The position numbers and the translations under genes were made by a program. From positions 1 through 8,139 of the forward strand of contig JAJYDP010000195.1 of the NCBI GenBank assembly GCA_021777365.1: a DNA stretch of 8,139 nt. The letters run 5' to 3'. Each line of letters begins with the position of its first letter. The stretch's first letter is position 1. The notes beneath the pieces were generated by a model, which had not been told where the DNA came from, made no database searches, and saw nothing but the letters and a program-made list of their open reading frames with translations. Source of the DNA: Chloroflexota bacterium. Its GTDB lineage: Bacteria; Chloroflexota; Limnocylindria; Limnocylindrales; CSP1-4. Of this stretch, positions 5,371 through 8,139 are shown piece after piece.

Positions 5371-7602
5371 CTAGAGATCCTCCCGCAGCGGCGCGTCCAC
5401 GTCGGGGTCCACCACGGGTCGCGCGGGGCCGGATTCGGGGACGCCGAGCGTGGCGCGCCCCGCCTCGATCAGGTCGCGCAGCCGGCCGGCCAGGTCGGAG
5501 CGGCGGGCCGCCGCGGGCGCCGCCTCGCGCTCCACGGTGGTGAAGGCACCCATCATCCGGTAGCGCAGGTAGCGGCGCTGCAGCAGCTCCTCCAGCGGCA
5601 GCGCACCCAGCTGGTCCAGGTGTGCGGCGATGCGGGCCGAGATCGCGCCGGCGACCGCGACGGGATCCTCGTGCGCGCCGCCGTGCGGCTCGGGGATCAC
5701 CTCGTCGACCACGCCCAGCGCCACCTGGTCGACGGCCGTCATGCGCATGGATGCCGCCGCCTGCCGGGCCGCGGCCGCATCGCGCCACAGGATGCTGGCG
5801 CAGCCCTCCGGGCTGATCACCGAGTAGACGGCGTTCTCCAGCGCGAGCACCACGTCGGCGGTGGCGATGCCGAGCGCGCCGCCGGACCCGCCCTCACCGG
5901 TGATCACGGTCACGATCGGCGTGCGGAGCCCGGTCATCAGCGCGATGGAGCGGGCGATCGCCTCGGCCACGCCGCGCTCCTCTGAGGCCGGTCCCGGGTA
6001 CGCGCCCCCGGTGTCCACGAAGGTCACCACGGGCAGCCGGAAGCGTTCCGCGAGCGAGAAGAGGCGCATCGCCTTGCGGTAGCCCTCCGGGTGCGCCATC
6101 CCGAAGTTGCGGCGGATGTTCTCGTCCGTCTCCGACCCGCGCTGGTGCCCCACGAAGACGAACGCGTGGCCAGGGATGCGCGCCACGCCTCCCACGATCG
6201 CGGGGTCGTCGCCGAAGACGCGGTCGCCGTGGAGCTCGAGCACGTCGGTGGCCATGGCGCGCACCAGGTCGAGCGTGTGGGGACGCTTGACGTTGCGCGC
6301 CGCCTGCACGCGCACCCAGGCGCGCTGCTGGGCGTCGGCGTCGGGGGCGGTCCCCGCGAAGCCGGCGGGGACGCCGGGGGCAGACGCTTCCGCGCGGGTG
6401 GGTGCCGGGCCGGACGTGACTCCGCCGGCGGTGGGGGCGGCCGGGCTGATGACGGACGGCGCCGCCGCTCGGCCGGAGGCCGACCCTGTCGGGCCACCGC
6501 CAGCCGGTGCCGCAGTGCCGGCGGGCGACATGGCCCTGGCACCGGAGCCGTCGCCCGGGCGACCCCCGATCACCTCGGCGGCGTGCGCGCCGATCTCCGC
6601 GGCCTGTGCCCCCAGGGCGGCCACGCCGCGGAGCCCGGCATCGACGACGGGCAGGCTGGGGAGCGCGGGCAGCTTCGGATTGAGGAAACCGAACGGCCGG
6701 AACGCCGCGTCGTGCCCGTCGCCCGCGGCCCGCGCCAGCGGCGTCCCGGGCGGGAAGGGGGCCGTCGAGCAGGGGGATCCCTCGCGCAGGTAGCAGAGGA
6801 GCTTGGAGACCTCGTCGCGAAGGTGATCGCGCGGCACCACGCGGTCGAGGAAGCCGTGCTCCAGCAGGAACTCCGCGCGCTGGTAGCCGGGCGGCAGCTC
6901 CACCGCGATCGTCCCGCTGGCCACCCGCTCGCCGGCGAACCGGATGAGCGCATCGGGCTCGGCGATGTTGATGTCGCCCAGCACCGCGTACGAGGCGAAG
7001 ACGCCGCCGGTGGTCGGGTCCGTGAGGATGCTCACGTACGGCACCCCCGCGGCGGCGAGGCGCTCCAGCGCGGCACAGGTCTTGGCGAGCTGCATGAGGG
7101 CAAGCGTCCCCTCCTGCATGCGCGCGCCACCGGACGCCGAGACGATCACCAGCGGGATCCGTTCGGCCAGGGCGTGCTCCGCGGCTCGGGCGACCTTCTC
7201 GCCCACCACCGAGCCCATGGACCCGCCGATGAACGCGAAGTCCATGACGCAGATGGCGACCGGCTGACCGTCGATCCGCCCCACGCCCCACACCGCCGCG
7301 TCCCGCAGGCCGCTCGCGATGCGGGCGGCGGCGAGCCGGTCGGGGTACGGCTTGAGGTCGACGAACCCGAGCGGGTCGGTCGACTCGAGCCCGGCGTCGT
7401 GCTCCTCGAACGAGTCGGGGTCCAGGAGGACGCGCAGCCGGGCGTCGGCGCGGAGCCGGAAGTGGTGGCCGCACTTCGAGCAGACGCGCAGGTTCCGCTC
7501 GAGCTGCTTGTTGTAGAGCATCTCGCCGCAGCGCGGGCACTTGGTCCAGAGGTCCGGCGGGAACTCGGACCGGCGCGGCAGGAAGGGGAGCTTGATCGGC
7601 AT
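5371..7602 (-). CDS. accDA: AccDA, fused beta and alpha carboxyltransferase subunits of acetyl-CoA carboxylase
   Basis: A 743-residue fusion that transfers the carboxyl group from carboxybiotin on AccB to acetyl-CoA, giving malonyl-CoA. Residues 1-285 are AccD: a four-cysteine zinc ribbon (Cys22, Cys25, Cys41, Cys44), then crotonase-fold motifs FIGGSMGSVVGEK, SASGGARMQEGT (155-166) and TDPTTGGVFASYA (194-206). Residues about 290-425 are a linker, Ala/Gly/Pro-rich in its later half. Residues 429-690 are AccA: WVRVQAARNVKRPHTLDLVR, GHQRGSETDENIRRNFGM, FVDTGGAYPG (528-537), GEGGSGGALGIA (569-580) with the oxyanion-hole glycines, and VISPEGCASILW. The first 60 or so residues of E. coli AccA are missing and replaced by linker. 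AccD-AccA fusions are known in some lineages. The ATG overlaps the upstream TGA by one base, and GGAGGAA lies six bases before it. The stop TAG abuts the GTG of the accB-like gene. Confidence 0.97.
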   Translation of the reverse strand: MPIKLPFLPRRSEFPPDLWTKCPRCGEMLYNKQLERNLRVCSKCGHHFRLRADARLRVLLDPDSFEEHDAGLESTDPLGFVDLKPYPDRLAAARIASGLRDAAVWGVGRIDGQPVAICVMDFAFIGGSMGSVVGEKVARAAEHALAERIPLVIVSASGGARMQEGTLALMQLAKTCAALERLAAAGVPYVSILTDPTTGGVFASYAVLGDINIAEPDALIRFAGERVASGTIAVELPPGYQRAEFLLEHGFLDRVVPRDHLRDEVSKLLCYLREGSPCSTAPFPPGTPLARAAGDGHDAAFRPFGFLNPKLPALPSLPVVDAGLRGVAALGAQAAEIGAHAAEVIGGRPGDGSGARAMSPAGTAAPAGGGPTGSASGRAAAPSVISPAAPTAGGVTSGPAPTRAEASAPGVPAGFAGTAPDADAQQRAWVRVQAARNVKRPHTLDLVRAMATDVLELHGDRVFGDDPAIVGGVARIPGHAFVFVGHQRGSETDENIRRNFGMAHPEGYRKAMRLFSLAERFRLPVVTFVDTGGAYPGPASEERGVAEAIARSIALMTGLRTPIVTVITGEGGSGGALGIATADVVLALENAVYSVISPEGCASILWRDAAAARQAAASMRMTAVDQVALGVVDEVIPEPHGGAHEDPVAVAGAISARIAAHLDQLGALPLEELLQRRYLRYRMMGAFTTVEREAAPAAARRSDLAGRLRDLIEAGRATLGVPESGPARPVVDPDVDAPLREDL
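5378..5384 (-). promoter_or_regulatory. Ribosome binding site deciding the GTG start of the accB-like gene
   Basis: GGGAGGA on the minus strand, with its GGAGG core eight bases before GTG 5370-5368, within the last codons of accDA. The accDA stop TAG lies directly before the GTG, so translation is likely coupled. The nearest downstream ATG or GTG would cut into the protein without a comparable site. Confidence 0.65.
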
Positions 7603-8015
7603 CAGCCGTTCCTCCGCGCGCGATGCGGCGCCGCCAGTCCGTGGCGCCAGGCGACCACGACGGCCCCGGCGATCGAGACGCCGGAGGCGATGGCGCCGCC
7701 GACGAGCACGGGGCGGGGGACGCGCGCCATGGCCTGGCCGACCGCGGCGGGAGCGACGTCGAGCGCGACGGGCAGCGAGCCGGCGAACGGGATCGTCACC
7801 GGCAGCGCGGGGATCCGCCGCTGGGGGCCGCCGCCGAGTGTCGGCGGCGCCGGGAGCAGGTCGGGTGCCTGCGCCGCGCGGCGCAGGCTGGCCGCCAGGT
7901 CCTCCTCGAACCGGAACGACGGGTGGAACCTGACCAGGCTGCGCGACAGCACGTCGGCCGCGTGGGCCAGCTCAGGCTCGCGCGCCAGGTCCAGGTCGTC
8001 GGCAGGCGGCATCAT
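7602..8015 (-). CDS. Small single-span membrane protein of unknown function, between ECF sigma factor and accDA
   Basis: A 137-residue protein I cannot assign to a named family. Residues 1-50 are soluble and charged and contain LVRFHPSFRFEEDLAASLRR (27-46), resembling the short helical hP-x-x-x-F-x-x-x-L motif at the start of some sigma-linked membrane proteins of high-GC bacteria. Residues 51-100 are Pro/Ala-rich. Residues 102-122 (RPVLVGGAIASGVSIAGAVV) form one transmembrane helix, followed by a basic tail ending RARRNG. There is no signal peptide or zinc-binding H-x-x-x-C-x-x-C. Its start ATGATG overlaps the sigma factor stop by 4 nt, and its stop overlaps the accDA start by 1 nt. Position after an ECF sigma factor and the soluble-plus-one-helix layout suggest an anti-sigma-like or regulatory role, which is inference. 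Either of the two adjacent ATGs could be used. Confidence 0.75.
   Translation of the reverse strand: MMPPADDLDLAREPELAHAADVLSRSLVRFHPSFRFEEDLAASLRRAAQAPDLLPAPPTLGGGPQRRIPALPVTIPFAGSLPVALDVAPAAVGQAMARVPRPVLVGGAIASGVSIAGAVVVAWRHGLAAPHRARRNG
7609..7615 (-). promoter_or_regulatory. Ribosome binding site of accDA
   Basis: GGAGGAA on the minus strand, six bases before the accDA ATG at 7602-7600, within the last codons of the small membrane protein gene. It supports the start that yields MPIKLPFLPRR before the zinc ribbon. Confidence 0.6.
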
Positions 8016-8139
8016 GACCGGCGATCCGGCGGGGTCGCTGGCCCGGCTGGGGGCACGGACCCGCGGAGCTCGTCGGCCACGCTGCGCAGGGCGCGGTGCA
8101 GCAGCACGCGCACGGCACCCTCGGAACGGCCGAGTGCCG
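8012..8139 (-). CDS. ECF-type RNA polymerase sigma factor, C-terminal end (runs off right edge)
   Basis: The last 41 codons of a gene that enters from the right edge and ends at TGA 8014-8012. The protein end reads A-L-GRSEGAVRVLLHRALRS-V-A-D-E-L, then a short Pro-rich tail ending PPDRRS. This is the recognition part of the helix-turn-helix in region 4 of group 4 (ECF) sigma factors, where L-G-x-S-x-G-A-V-x-x-L-x-x-R-A is characteristic. In full proteins this helix binds the -35 element of target promoters. The stop overlaps the start of the small membrane protein as ATGA. Regions 2 and 4.1 lie outside the window, so the ECF subgroup cannot be told. A tail of about 15 residues after the helix is ordinary. 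Confidence 0.82.
   Translation of the reverse strand, partial: ALGRSEGAVRVLLHRALRSVADELRGSVPPAGPATPPDRRS

Noticed and set aside
2996..5788. Minus-strand 930-codon open frame overlapping accC, the accB-like gene and accDA in another frame
   Set aside because: Its translation is Arg/Gly/Pro-rich without motifs, while the competing frame encodes well-conserved enzymes.
2506..5985. Plus-strand open frame of over 1100 codons
   Set aside because: It is antisense to fabZ, accC, accB-like and part of accDA, all of which have clear catalytic motifs. Long antisense frames are expected at this GC content, and the translation is Arg/Ala/Gly/His-rich without domain motifs.

Overview
The window is a dense, very GC-rich (about three quarters G+C by eye) bacterial locus in which every recognisable gene lies on the minus strand, so it reads from right to left. 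It is a de novo fatty-acid-synthesis operon built around a multisubunit bacterial-type acetyl-CoA carboxylase (ACC). High GC, a fused carboxyltransferase (AccD-AccA), GTG starts and tightly coupled junctions suggest a high-GC lineage such as Chloroflexota or Actinomycetota. The sequence alone does not settle the phylum.

Order of transcription: the 3' end of an ECF sigma factor gene (right edge), a small single-span membrane protein of unknown function, a fused accDA, an accB-like gene, accC, fabZ, a YfcE/MJ0936-type metallophosphoesterase, fabF, and finally the 5' part of a second accB that runs off the left edge. Junctions from the sigma factor to accC overlap by 4 nt, overlap by 1 nt, or have zero spacing (TAG|GTG and TGA|GTG), which suggests translational coupling. 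fabZ follows after 27 nt and the phosphoesterase after 88 nt. fabF overlaps the phosphoesterase by 4 nt. The last accB is set apart by 145 nt that hold a 39-bp tandem repeat with two identical hairpins.

How the genes fit together: AccC carboxylates biotin on a carrier protein, AccDA moves the carboxyl group to acetyl-CoA to give malonyl-CoA, FabF condenses malonyl-ACP with acyl-ACP, and FabZ dehydrates the 3-hydroxyacyl-ACP. FabD, FabH, FabG, enoyl reductase and ACP are not in the window.

The most unusual point is the carrier protein. The accB-like gene between accDA and accC has the AccB N-terminal helix and a C-terminal biotinyl fold, but the biotinylation motif (usually E-A-M-K-M) reads D-C-L-G-V, with Gly252 where the biotinyl lysine belongs, and there is no lysine anywhere in that domain. 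It cannot be biotinylated in the normal way. A second AccB start lies at the left edge, so the operon seems to encode a pair: one lysine-less pseudo-carrier, comparable to the plant BADC regulators of ACC, and one ordinary AccB whose biotinyl domain lies outside the window.
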